From Alphaproteobacteria bacterium (GTDB taxonomy: Bacteria > Pseudomonadota > Alphaproteobacteria > SMXQ01), in contig WHSO01000034.1 of assembly GCA_009380075.1 (NCBI GenBank), positions 1 to 34,421 on the forward strand: a DNA stretch of 34,421 nucleotides, written 5' to 3'. This document shows, in pieces, positions 1 to 8,750 of this stretch. The position numbers were made by a program, and so were the translations under genes. The notes beneath the pieces are model-generated. The model did no database searches. It was not told the origin of the DNA and saw only the letters and a list, made by a program, of their open reading frames with translations. The first letter of the stretch is position 1. Every line of letters starts with the position of its first letter.

Positions 1-102
1 CAGCGAGCGGTCGGCGTGCCGGGGCATCTCGGCGTGCGCCATGCCGGTCGCCTCGATCAGCTCCCGGGGCGGGGCGTAGACCTTGTTGTGCCTGCCGAGC
101 CG
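1..102 (-). other. Unidentified coding fragment at the window edge (partial)
   Basis: On the minus strand these bases form an open frame of 34 codons running off the left edge, and every one of the 34 codons ends in G or C, as real genes in this window do. It includes the stretches RLGRHNKVYAPPREL and IEATGMAHAEMPRH. The plus-strand frames over the same bases do not show the expected ABC signature region (LSGGQ) that should precede the Walker B motif starting at about 102. I do not recognise the protein family. The fragment appears to be fused head to head with the ABC ATPase remnant, by rearrangement or misassembly. Coding status is supported by composition only. Confidence 0.5.
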
Positions 103-401
103 ATCTGCTGCTGCTCGACGAGCCGACGGCGTCGCTCGACCCGGACACCGCCGACTGGGTGCGGAGCTACCTCCTGGCCTACCAGCGCGAGCGTGGCGCG
201 ACGCTGCTGATCGCTTCGCACAACATGGCCGAGGTGGAGCGGCTGTGCGACCATGTGCTGATGATGCGCGAGGGCCGCATCGTCGACCGCGACAGCCCGC
301 AGGGGCTGCTTGCCAGGTACGGCCGGCGGACCCTGGAGGAGGTGTTTCTCGACATCGCCCGCGGCCATCGGGAATCCGCGGACCAGACCGCGGCGCAATA
401 G
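102..401 (+). pseudogene. ABC-2 exporter ATP-binding subunit, C-terminal remnant
   Basis: The frame reads from the Walker B motif (DLLLLDEPTASLDPD, about 102-146) through the D-loop and the H-loop histidine (LIASHNMAEVERLCDHVL) to the typical C-terminal end of a drug or polysaccharide exporter ATPase (RRTLEEVFLDIARG) and a TAG stop at 399-401. The Walker A, Q-loop and LSGGQ signature that should lie about 130-150 residues upstream are absent, because the bases before about 102 do not read as this family. It therefore looks truncated at its 5' end, unless the left edge is an assembly join. The stop lies 3 bases before the permease start, so the two were one operon. Its role would be to energise export through the permease that follows. 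Confidence 0.75.
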
Positions 402-404
402 GCG

Positions 405-1238
405 ATGGCCAAGCTGCGCGCCGCCGGCCGCACGCCGAGCTTCTACTTCTCGCCAGGCCGCATCGGCGCGATGGTGCTGCGCTATTTCTACCTGATCCGC
501 GGCTCGGTGCCGCGCATCGTCGAGCTCGCCTATTGGCCGACGATGCAGATGATGATCTGGGGATTCCTGTCCCAGTTCCTCTACCAGCATTCCGAATGGT
601 TCGTCCGCGCCGGCGGCGTGCTGATCGCCGCCGTGCTGTTGTGGGACATCATGTTCCGCTCGAACATCGGCGTCGCGATCTCCTTCCTCGAGGAGATGTG
701 GTCGCGCAATCTGGGCCAGCTCTTCGCGAGCCCTCTCAGGCCCTACGAATGGGCGGTGTCGCTGCTCGTCATCGCCGGGCTGCGCACGCTGATCGGGGTC
801 CTCCCGGCGTCGCTGCTGGCGATCCCGCTCTACCACTATTCGGTGTTCGACATGGGGCTGCCCCTGGTAGCCTTCTTCACCAACCTCATGATCTTCGGCG
901 CCGCCGTCGGCCTCGCGGTCTCCGGCCTCGTGCTGCTGTTCGGGCTCGGCGCGGAGAGCCTCGCCTGGGCGGCGATCTTCGCGCTCGCCCCCATCAGCGG
1001 CATCTACTACCCGATTTCGGTCCTGCCCGACTGGCTGCAGCCGGTCGCCTATTCGCTGCCGTCGGCGCACGTGTTCGAAGGCATGCGCGCGGCAGTCATC
1101 GACGGGATGTTCCGCGTCGACCGCTTCCTGTGGGCAGTGGGCCTGAACGCGGTCTATATGGGACTCGGGCTTGCCGCCTTCCTCGCCGCGTTCCGCACGG
1201 CGCGGCGGCGCGGCAAGCTGCTGATGATGGGCGAGTAA
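405..1238 (+). CDS. ABC-2 type transporter permease
   Basis: This 277-residue protein starts at ATG 405, immediately after the ATPase stop. After about 30 polar residues it has around six hydrophobic segments, starting near residues 40-60 (VELAYWPTMQMMIWGFLSQF) and ending near 250-270. A conserved cytoplasmic loop (FLEEMWSRNLGQLFASPL) and the late segment with PISGIYYPISVLPDWLQ are typical of ABC-2 permeases of the drug, lipid or polysaccharide export type. It would form the membrane channel with the ATPase encoded just upstream. The substrate cannot be told from the sequence. The gene itself looks complete, but its partner is truncated in this window. Confidence 0.88.
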   Translation: MAKLRAAGRTPSFYFSPGRIGAMVLRYFYLIRGSVPRIVELAYWPTMQMMIWGFLSQFLYQHSEWFVRAGGVLIAAVLLWDIMFRSNIGVAISFLEEMWSRNLGQLFASPLRPYEWAVSLLVIAGLRTLIGVLPASLLAIPLYHYSVFDMGLPLVAFFTNLMIFGAAVGLAVSGLVLLFGLGAESLAWAAIFALAPISGIYYPISVLPDWLQPVAYSLPSAHVFEGMRAAVIDGMFRVDRFLWAVGLNAVYMGLGLAAFLAAFRTARRRGKLLMMGE

Positions 1239-1245
1239 GGTCGCC

Positions 1246-1668
1246 TCACTTGCCGGCCGTCCTTTCGCGGAGCCGTTCTTCCTGCTCGGCGAGTTCCGGG
1301 GTCAGGGCGTCGCCGAAATCGGCGGCCTCGAACAGCGGGCGGATCTCGATCTCGCTCGGGCCCGGCATCGGGTTGGGGCAGCGCTTGACCCATTCGACCG
1401 CCTCGGCCATGTCCTTGACCTCCCACAGCCAGAATCCGGCGACCAGCTCGCGGGTCTCGGCGAAAGGGCCGTCGATGACGGCGCGTTTCGGCCCGTCGAA
1501 GGCGACGCGCTTGCCTTCCTTCGAGGGTTTCAGGCCCTCGCCGGCCAGCATGATCCCGGCCTTGGCCAGTTCCTCGTTGTATTTGCCCATGGCTTCAAAG
1601 AGTTCGGTTGGGGGCATGATTCCCTGCTCGCTGTCCTTCGTCGCCTTCACGAAAACCATCACACGCAT
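1246..1668 (-). CDS. YciI-like (DGPF domain) protein
   Basis: A 140-residue protein starting MRVMVFVKATKDSEQG. ATG 1668 is preceded by a clear ribosome site (GGAGACAGGAAA), so I reject the longer upstream frame. It carries the family hallmark DGPFAETRELVAGFWLWEVK around residues 67-86, followed by an EAVEWVKRCPNP segment, as in the dimeric alpha-beta fold YCII/DGPF family. The biochemical role of these proteins is mostly unknown. Some are encoded near extracytoplasmic sigma factors or act as small dehydrochlorinase-like enzymes, but no sigma gene lies next to this one. It is convergent with the ABC permease (7 bases between stops) and divergent from the VOC gene. Confidence 0.85.
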   Translation of the reverse strand: MRVMVFVKATKDSEQGIMPPTELFEAMGKYNEELAKAGIMLAGEGLKPSKEGKRVAFDGPKRAVIDGPFAETRELVAGFWLWEVKDMAEAVEWVKRCPNPMPGPSEIEIRPLFEAADFGDALTPELAEQEERLRERTAGK

Positions 1669-1865
1669 TTTCCTGTCTCCTCTGGTCTCGGGAAGCCACG
1701 GCGGCCTCCCTGCACATAGGTCGAATGAACGCCCCCGGAATCGACATGCCCCCAAAAAATTTTTTCGAACGAGGGTTCGGAGAAGGCCGGGTCGGGATCG
1801 GGGGAGCTGTCCGGGATGCGCCAGGAACCTTAACACGCGACGGAAAGTGGCGTAATGAAACCGGC

Positions 1866-2213
1866 ATGCTGACGATCGGTTCCATCGTCTGGGGCGTGCG
1901 CGACGTGCCGCGTGCCATCCGCTTCTGGTGCGACGCGCTCGACTACCAGCCCGCACGCGCGCCGTCCGACGACTGGGCGATCCTCGTGCCGCGAAGCGGA
2001 ACGGGGCAGCAATTGTCGATCACGATCGTTTCATCCGACGCGAAAGACCATCAGCGCCATCATCTCGATCTCTACGCGATCGACCAGGCGGCCGAAGTGG
2101 AGAGGCTGCTCGGCCTAGGCGCCCGGCGGGTGGACTGGCGCTACCCCGATCATGCCGATTACGTCGTGCTGGCGGACCCGGACGGCAACACGTTCTGTGT
2201 CGTGCAGAAGTAG
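1866..2213 (+). CDS. VOC (glyoxalase/bleomycin resistance) superfamily protein
   Basis: A 115-residue protein starting MLTIGSIVWGVRDVPRAI. It has the paired beta-alpha-beta-beta-beta layout of vicinal oxygen chelate proteins: an opening strand and helix ending in FWCDALDYQP, a central HHLDLYAID stretch at about residues 61-69 that supplies a likely metal or substrate ligand, and the characteristic ending VVLADPDGNTFCVVQK. The single-domain length suits a dimer. The actual substrate is unknown; members include glyoxalases, dioxygenases and antibiotic-binding proteins. ATG 1866 is chosen because the family N-terminus begins right there; an ATG 11 bases earlier is out of frame. Confidence 0.8.
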   Translation: MLTIGSIVWGVRDVPRAIRFWCDALDYQPARAPSDDWAILVPRSGTGQQLSITIVSSDAKDHQRHHLDLYAIDQAAEVERLLGLGARRVDWRYPDHADYVVLADPDGNTFCVVQK

Positions 2214-2438
2214 GCCGGGGACGCAGAAACAGGCGGGCCGCGTGAACACCGCGGCGGGCGCCATGAAAATGGCCCGGCCCATTAACCATCCTTGAAGAGA
2301 ATCCTGATACACGCTTCATGCGGTCTCCGGCATGTGATCGCTTTGTGTGTTCGCGACCCCGCCGCCGCCTTTGACGCGGTGACGTTAATGCGGTAGGACA
2401 TTCATACACGGCCCCTTCGTGGGCTGTGGAAAAGGACC

Positions 2439-3497
2439 ATGTTCGCGCTTCTTTCAAGGCCCAGGGCGCCGTTCCGGGCGCTGCTCACGGCTTTCGCCGC
2501 GATGGCCTCGTGTGTGTTCGCAACGTCGTCGTCCGCCCAGGAAATCCGCTTCTTCCGCATCGGCACCGGCTCCATCTCCGGGGTCTATTTTCCCATCGGC
2601 GGGACCATCGCCAGCGCCATCTCCAATCCGCCCGGCGCGCGCAGTTGCGACCTCGGCGGCAGTTGCGGCGTGCCCGGGCTGATCGCGGTGGCCCAGGCGA
2701 CGCTGGGCTCCGTTGCCAACGTCAAGGCGATCCATTCCGGCAATCTCGAATCCGCCCTGGTGCAGGCGGATGTCGCGTTCAACGCCTTTTTCGGCAAGGG
2801 CACGTTTAAGGGCTCCAAGCGCATGACCGGACTGCGCGCCATCGCCAACCTGTACCCGGAGGCGGTGCACATCGTGGTGCGGCGCGACTCGCCGATCAAA
2901 TCGGTGCGCGACCTCAAGGGTCGGCGGGTGTCGCTGGACCTCGACGGGTCGGGCACGCGCGCGCTGGCGCTCCTGGTGCTGAACGGCTACGGCGTCGATC
3001 CCCGGAAGGTGAAGCAGGTCAATTCCCAGATCGGCCCCGCCTCGGACCGCATCCGGCTCAAGAACATCGATGCGTTCTTCTTCGTCGGCGGCTTTCCGGT
3101 CGGCGCGCTGTCGCGCCTGGCGCGCGACGCGCAGATCCGCCTGATCCCGGTGGACGGCAAGGAAGCGGCGGCCATCCAGGGAAAGGAGTCGTTCCTGTCC
3201 GCGACCCGCATCCCGGCGAAGACCTACCGCGGGGTCGGCGACACGGCGACGGTGGCGGTCAATGCCCAATGGGTGGTGTCGGCCAAGGTGGACGACGAAA
3301 CGGTCTACGGCGTCACGCTCGCGCTGTGGCATTCGGCGACGCGGCGGCTGCTCGATGGCTCCGTTCCGGCGGCGCAAGGAATCCGTTCCGACCGCGCGCT
3401 CGAGGGCCTCGCCCTGCCGCTGCATCCGGGCGCGGCGCGCTACTACCTCGATCACGGGATGCTGAAGGACCCGACGAAGGATCAGGGCAAGAATTAG
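2439..3497 (+). CDS. TAXI family TRAP-type solute-binding protein
   Basis: A 352-residue secreted protein. Residues 1-33 form a signal peptide with cleavage after SSSA. The mature part opens with IRFFRIGTGSISGVYFPIGG, the diagnostic start of TAXI (TRAP-associated extracytoplasmic immunogenic) receptors. It continues with the two-lobed pattern: HSGNLESALVQADVAF, LRAIANLYPEAVHIVVRRDS and LKGRRVSLDLDGSGTRA. Such proteins deliver small carboxylates or amino acids to a TRAP membrane protein. No DctQM or fused TRAP permease gene lies nearby, so the partner must be elsewhere or the protein acts as a sensor or scavenger. A conserved-looking GARSCDLGGSCGVPG insertion near residues 66-80 holds two cysteines. 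Confidence 0.9.
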   Translation: MFALLSRPRAPFRALLTAFAAMASCVFATSSSAQEIRFFRIGTGSISGVYFPIGGTIASAISNPPGARSCDLGGSCGVPGLIAVAQATLGSVANVKAIHSGNLESALVQADVAFNAFFGKGTFKGSKRMTGLRAIANLYPEAVHIVVRRDSPIKSVRDLKGRRVSLDLDGSGTRALALLVLNGYGVDPRKVKQVNSQIGPASDRIRLKNIDAFFFVGGFPVGALSRLARDAQIRLIPVDGKEAAAIQGKESFLSATRIPAKTYRGVGDTATVAVNAQWVVSAKVDDETVYGVTLALWHSATRRLLDGSVPAAQGIRSDRALEGLALPLHPGAARYYLDHGMLKDPTKDQGKN

Positions 3498-3509
3498 GAC
3501 GCGTTGTCC

Positions 3510-3526
3510 GACGCGGTCACCGCGTC
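3510..3526 (+). terminator. Hairpin after the TAXI gene
   Basis: A perfect 7-bp inverted repeat (GACGCGG / CCGCGTC) with a 3-base loop starts 13 bases after the stop. No T-run follows, so termination activity is only suggested by position. Confidence 0.35.
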
Positions 3527-3534
3527 CAACTCCC

Positions 3535-3651
3535 CGTCATACCCCGCTTTATGCGGGGTATCCATTGAGTTGCAGGAGCGTATGGATGGCCCGGACGTGA
3601 AGCTTGTCCTTGGGCCGCGCTTCGCGCGGGCCCGAGGGCCGGGGCATGACG
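3535..3651. repeat. Palindromic intergenic repeat, copy A (117 bp)
   Basis: The element begins CGTCATACCCCGC and ends GGCCGGGGCATGACG; the ends are inverted copies with one mismatch. Internal sub-hairpins include CCCCGCTTTATGCGGGG and the GC-rich arm around 3612-3640. Three related elements in this window share the CGTCAT...ATGACG ends and occupy gaps beside gene ends. Such mosaic hairpin repeats are common in alphaproteobacterial genomes. Confidence 0.85.
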
Positions 3652-3684
3652 TTTATTTGTTGCACTGAATGTGTCCAACCCCTC

Positions 3685-3762
3685 GTCATTCCCCGCGCAT
3701 GCGGAGAATCCATCAGATACCCCGGACGATCCCCCGATTACGTCGGGGGAGGGGCATGACGT
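3685..3762. repeat. Palindromic intergenic repeat, copy B (78 bp)
   Basis: It starts CGTCATTCCCCGCGCATG and ends GGGGCATGACG, with an internal hairpin CCCCCGATTACGTCGGGGG. Its length and internal layout match copy D at 30384-30461 closely, so B and D form one subfamily. Confidence 0.85.
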
Positions 3763-3773
3763 CGTTTGAACAT

Positions 3774-4460
3774 TCAGGTTTCGGCGCGGCCCTCGGGCTC
3801 GAACTCGGGGATCATCCACGGTTCCTCCTGCGCCGCCGCGATCCACTCCGCCACGAACGGCTGGGCCAGGATCGCGGCGACATAGGCGCTGGCCTGATCC
3901 TCGAGCGCGATGCCGTAGGTGTCGAACCGCGTCGCCACCGGCGCGAACACGGCGTCGGCGGCGGAGAATCCCCCGAACAGGAACGGGCCGACGCCGAGCG
4001 CGCTGCCGAAGCGACGGCGCGCGTCGCGCCAGATCGCCTGGATGCGATTGACGTCGGCCTGCACGGCGTCGTCGAGGAAGGGCGGGGCAATCTTGCGCCG
4101 GAGATTCATCGGCAGGGTGCGGCGCAGGGGGACGAACCCGCCGTGCATTTCGGCCGCGATGGCGCGGGCATGGGCGCGCACCGCCAGATCCTTCGGCCAC
4201 AGGGGCGCGTGGGGATACTTGTCGGCGAGGTATTCGATGATGGCGAGGGATTCCCACACCGTCACCTCGCCGTCGATGAGCGCCGGCAGCTTGGCCGAGG
4301 GCGAATACTTGACGATCTCCGTCCGCGTGTTCGCCTCGCGGAGCGGGATCACGACCTCTTCATAGGGCACGCCCGCGATCCGCACCGCGAGCCAGCCGCG
4401 CATCGACCACGACGAATAGGCCTTGTTGGCGACGACGATGGTAAGAGCGCGGTCGGGCAT
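3774..4460 (-). CDS. Glutathione S-transferase family protein
   Basis: A 228-residue protein. Residues 1-85 form a thioredoxin-like domain: LTIVVANKAYSSWSMRGWLA carries the serines usually contributing to the glutathione site, followed by SAKLPALIDGEVTVWESLAI with the cis-proline (LPALI) and the glutamate-serine pair that binds the gamma-glutamyl group. The C-terminal helical half includes FGGFSAADAVFAPVATRF, the typical N-capping region. The function is probably conjugation or reduction of electrophiles in the cytosol; the substrate is unknown. It is divergent from the aminopeptidase gene. The C-terminal tail EPEGRAET is short and acidic. Confidence 0.9.
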   Translation of the reverse strand: MPDRALTIVVANKAYSSWSMRGWLAVRIAGVPYEEVVIPLREANTRTEIVKYSPSAKLPALIDGEVTVWESLAIIEYLADKYPHAPLWPKDLAVRAHARAIAAEMHGGFVPLRRTLPMNLRRKIAPPFLDDAVQADVNRIQAIWRDARRRFGSALGVGPFLFGGFSAADAVFAPVATRFDTYGIALEDQASAYVAAILAQPFVAEWIAAAQEEPWMIPEFEPEGRAET

Positions 4461-4625
4461 GGCGGGGGCTCCGGCGGTGGCCTCCCCTGATACGCGAGCC
4501 TTCGGGCGGGCGCAAGACGCCCCACATTTACCGAGGGATTCCGCGCCCGGCGGGGCGTTTGGGCCTTTTCAAGGCGCGGGCTTCGCGCCATCCTGTTAAC
4601 CGGCACGGCAGGGAGATATTCCATC

Positions 4626-6089
<1,464 letters not shown>

Positions 6090-6181
6090 TTCGCCGATCG
6101 GCCCGGCGCAGCCGCGGCTTGATCGGGGCCGCGCCCGGGTCTAACTTGATTCGCGGGCGAAACGATTTCCCGGGGGAAGCT

Positions 6182-6532
6182 GTGGGGGTATTCCTGTCCG
6201 TGGGCCAGGCGCTCGCCATCCTGCGCGACGCCATTCTCGAATCCGTACGCTACGATCCGCGCGACCTGACCCAGCGCCAGACCGCGGTGATGCTGATGGT
6301 CTATCTGTCGTCGGCGCCGATGACGGTGCGCGGGCTCGCCGCCGCGCTCGCCGTCGGCAAGCCCGCCATCAGCCGCGCGCTGGACCGGCTCGAGGCGCTG
6401 GGGCTCCTGCGCCGCATGCCGGACACGCGCGACCGGCGCTCGATCATCGTCGCCCGCACCTTCGCCGGTACCGTCTATGTGCACGAGCTCGCCGACCGGA
6501 TGGTGACGGCGGCGGCCCTGTCGCAGGACTGA
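6182..6532 (+). CDS. MarR-like winged helix regulator, short
   Basis: A 116-residue protein with a probable GTG start at 6182, preceded by CGGGGGAAGCT as ribosome site. A winged helix-turn-helix spans about residues 28-95: LTQRQTAVMLMVYL, MTVRGLAAALAVGKPAISRA (recognition helix) and the wing LLRRMPDTRDRRSIIV. It is shorter than usual MarR proteins (about 140-150 residues) and lacks much of the C-terminal dimerisation helix. The frame is open far upstream through the aminopeptidase gene, but composition and family similarity support only the part from 6182. It may control its own gene, the aminopeptidase, or the bufferin operon that starts 156 bases downstream; the target is unknown. Confidence 0.78.
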   Translation: MGVFLSVGQALAILRDAILESVRYDPRDLTQRQTAVMLMVYLSSAPMTVRGLAAALAVGKPAISRALDRLEALGLLRRMPDTRDRRSIIVARTFAGTVYVHELADRMVTAAALSQD

Positions 6533-6688
6533 TCTCGGCACAACCGCCGCCCCGCCCCGCATCCTCGCGCGCGTCTCACAACAAGTTGAAAAGTCGTGTC
6601 GTGCGCGATCGGCGGCGACGGTTACGCTGGTCCCGTTCACGGATGCCCCGACGCGTCCCCCCAACAAGAAAACCCGAAGGAGATTTCC

Positions 6689-7039
6689 ATGTCCAAGCTC
6701 AACACGACCTTTTCCGCCGCGGCGCTCGCCGGCGCCTTCGCCGCCGCCGTGTCCATCGCCGCCAGCCCCGTCCTGGCCCAGGACGCCAAGGAGAAATGCT
6801 ACGGCGTTTCCATGAAGGGCAAGAACGACTGCGCCGCGGGCCCCGGCACGACCTGCGCCGGCACCTCCAAGGTCAACTACCAGGGCAATGCCTGGTCGTA
6901 CGTTCCCGCCGGCACCTGCGCCAAAATGAAGTCGCCCACCTCGCCCACCGGCTTCGGCCAGCTCAAGGCCTTCAAGGAAACGAAGATGATGAAGGATAAG
7001 GGCATGATGAAGGACAACATGAAGAAGGACGGCATGTAA
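6689..7039 (+). CDS. bufA1: Bufferin-type precursor peptide (DUF2282) with Met/Lys-rich tail
   Basis: A 116-residue secreted peptide; ATG 6689 follows a strong CGAAGGAG ribosome site. Residues 1-30 are a Sec-type signal peptide ending SPVLA. The core contains [22 protein letters not shown] and VPAGTC, giving four cysteines at 37, 48, 56 and 77, the DUF2282 pattern. In the characterised Caulobacter bufferin of this family, core cysteines are converted by the MNIO enzyme to thiooxazoles and the exported product binds copper; that role is inferred here. After residue 98 comes an unusual tail with repeated MMK and MKK units (Met 100, 101, 106, 107, 111, 116). The gene heads an operon with the DUF692, DUF2063 and DoxX genes. 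The symbol is by family. Confidence 0.92.
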   Translation: MSKLNTTFSAAALAGAFAAAVSIAASPVLAQDAKEKCYGVSMKGKNDCAAGPGTTCAGTSKVNYQGNAWSYVPAGTCAKMKSPTSPTGFGQLKAFKETKMMKDKGMMKDNMKKDGM

Positions 7040-7062
7040 TTCGTGCTGATCCGGTCGCGATC

Positions 7063-7968
7063 ATGAAGGTCCTGGCCACTCCTGCGACCCGTCCTCCGCC
7101 GGGTGGTTTCGGCGCCGGCCTGCCCGCGCAGGCCGGCGTCGGCCTCAAGGCGGAGCACCTCGACGCCGTCCTCGGCGGCGGCCACGGGGTCGCGTTCTTC
7201 GAGGTCCATGCCGAGAACTACATGGGCGACGGCGGCCCGGCGCACCGCGGCCTCTCGGCGGTGCGCGACCGCTGGCCGCTGTCGGTCCACGGCGTCGGGC
7301 TGTCGCTGGGCGGCGCGGCGCGGCCCGACCGCGACCACCTCGCGCGCCTGCGCCGCCTGTGCGACCGCTACGAGCCCGCCGCTTTCTCCGAACACCTGGC
7401 GTGGTCGAGCCACGGCGGCGTCTTCTACAACGATCTGCTGCCGCTGCCCTACGACGCGCCGACGCTCCGGCGCGTCATCGCCCATGTGAACGAGGTGCAG
7501 GACGTGCTCGGCCGCGTCATGCTGCTGGAAAACCCGTCGACCTATGTCGGCTTCGACGCCTCCACCATGTCGGAGGTGGACTTCCTGACCGGGATCGCGC
7601 GGGCCACCGGCTGCGGGCTGCTGCTCGACGTCAACAACGTGTACGTCTCGGCGACCAACGCGGGGTTCGACGCAGAGGCCTATATCGCCGCCTTCCCGGT
7701 GGAGCGCGTCGGCGAGATCCATCTCGCCGGGTTCGCCGAGGATGCGAGCCCGGGGCCGCGGCTGCTGATCGACAACCATGGTGCGCCGGTGGATGCCGCA
7801 GTGTGGGCGCTCTACCGCGCGGCGCTGGCGCGGACCGGCCCGGTGCCGGTGCTGATCGAGCGCGACACCAACATCCCGGAATTCTCCGTCCTCGCGCGCG
7901 AAGCGGAACATGCGGCCCGTCTGCTGGCCACCGGCACGCGCCCGGCGCGGACGGCGGTGGCACGATGA
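7063..7968 (+). CDS. bufB: MNIO (DUF692) RiPP-modifying enzyme
   Basis: A 301-residue TIM-barrel protein of the multinuclear non-heme iron-dependent oxidase family. Polar residues expected to bind the iron cluster are present in order: EVHAEN (His49, Glu51, Asn52), SVHGVG (His76), SEHLAW (Glu110, His111), LENPSTY (Glu156, Asn157), LLDVNNVYV (Asp189, Asn191, Asn192), EIHLAGF (Glu218, His220), IDNHG (Asp237, His239) and VLIERDTNIP (Glu266, Asp268). These enzymes modify cysteines in precursor peptides, here probably converting Cys to 5-thiooxazole in the peptide encoded 23 bases upstream. The stop overlaps the DUF2063 start (ATGA), indicating translational coupling. The ribosome site is weak. 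Confidence 0.95.
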   Translation: MKVLATPATRPPPGGFGAGLPAQAGVGLKAEHLDAVLGGGHGVAFFEVHAENYMGDGGPAHRGLSAVRDRWPLSVHGVGLSLGGAARPDRDHLARLRRLCDRYEPAAFSEHLAWSSHGGVFYNDLLPLPYDAPTLRRVIAHVNEVQDVLGRVMLLENPSTYVGFDASTMSEVDFLTGIARATGCGLLLDVNNVYVSATNAGFDAEAYIAAFPVERVGEIHLAGFAEDASPGPRLLIDNHGAPVDAAVWALYRAALARTGPVPVLIERDTNIPEFSVLAREAEHAARLLATGTRPARTAVAR

Positions 7969-8738
7969 ACGCCTCGCCCTTTCAGGCCGGATTCGGCGCG
8001 GCGCTGCTCGACGCCGACCTTCCGCCGCCCGATGGCCTGCGGGTGCCCGCGGGCGATTCGCCGGCGCGCCGCTTCGCCGTCTATCGCAACAACGTCCTCG
8101 TCTCCCTGGTCGATGCGCTGGCGGCGCGCTTTCCGGTGACCGAACGCCTGGTCGGCACCGATTTCTTCCGCGCCATGGCCCAGGCCTTCGCCGCCGCCGC
8201 GCCGCCGCGCTCGCCCCTGCTGACGGTCTATGGCGACGCCTTCGCCGATTTCATCGCCGCCTTCCCGCCGGCGGCAGGCGCGCCGTATCTGGCCGATGTC
8301 GCCCGCCTCGAGGCGGTATGTACCCGCGCCTATCACGCCGCCGATGTCGCGCCCCTGCCGGAGGCGGCGATGCGGGCGCTTGCGGCGCGCGACGGTGAAA
8401 AACTGCTCGCCACCCGCCTGACCCTGCATCCGTCGGTCGAGGTGTTGCATTCGCCCTTCGCCGTCGCCACCATCTGGGCGGCGCATCAGGGGGACGACGT
8501 GCCCTGCGGCCTCGACCCCGAGGGGCCCGAGGACGTGCTCGTCGCCCGCCCGGAATCCGATGTCGAGGTCACGCGGCTGCCGCCGGGCGGTGCCATCTTC
8601 GTCGGTGCGCTCGGCGACGGTGTGACCCTGGCGGAGGCCGCCCAGACGGCTTGTGTCGCGGAACCGGGGTTCGACCCGACCGAAAACCTGGTTGCGCTGA
8701 TCGGCGCGCGGGTGATCATTGCCGTTTCCGACGGTTGA
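7965..8738 (+). CDS. bufC: DUF2063 partner protein of the MNIO enzyme
   Basis: A 257-residue protein whose N-terminal half is a DUF2063 domain: FQAGFGAALL near residues 6-15, RRFAVYRNNVLVSLVDALAA, FPVTERLVGTDFFRAMAQAF, and the LADVARLEAVCTRAYHAAD helix. The C-terminal half is a smaller alpha-beta domain. Proteins of this type pair with DUF692 enzymes and are thought to recognise the precursor's leader region (which here is the signal peptide) and present it to the enzyme. Overlap of the start with the MNIO stop (4 bases) fits a stoichiometric complex. The symbol follows bufferin operon usage and is by family plus context. Confidence 0.92.
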   Translation: MNASPFQAGFGAALLDADLPPPDGLRVPAGDSPARRFAVYRNNVLVSLVDALAARFPVTERLVGTDFFRAMAQAFAAAAPPRSPLLTVYGDAFADFIAAFPPAAGAPYLADVARLEAVCTRAYHAADVAPLPEAAMRALAARDGEKLLATRLTLHPSVEVLHSPFAVATIWAAHQGDDVPCGLDPEGPEDVLVARPESDVEVTRLPPGGAIFVGALGDGVTLAEAAQTACVAEPGFDPTENLVALIGARVIIAVSDG

Positions 8739-8750
8739 GGGGAGGGATCC

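Noticed and set aside
57-1070. Long minus-strand open frame across the ABC permease region
   Set aside because: Shadow of the plus-strand permease in high-GC DNA; low-complexity Arg/Gly/His content and no family features.
2260-2273. Stem GCCAT-GAAA-ATGGC after the VOC gene as terminator
   Set aside because: Only 5 bp and no T-run; likely chance.
2454-3455. Minus-strand frame opposite the TAXI gene
   Set aside because: Shadow frame rich in Arg, His and Gln; the TAXI protein on the plus strand has signal peptide and conserved motifs.
6560-6640. ECF sigma-type promoter before the bufferin gene
   Set aside because: AAC- and CGT-like elements occur, but box sequence and spacing are too loose to support a call.
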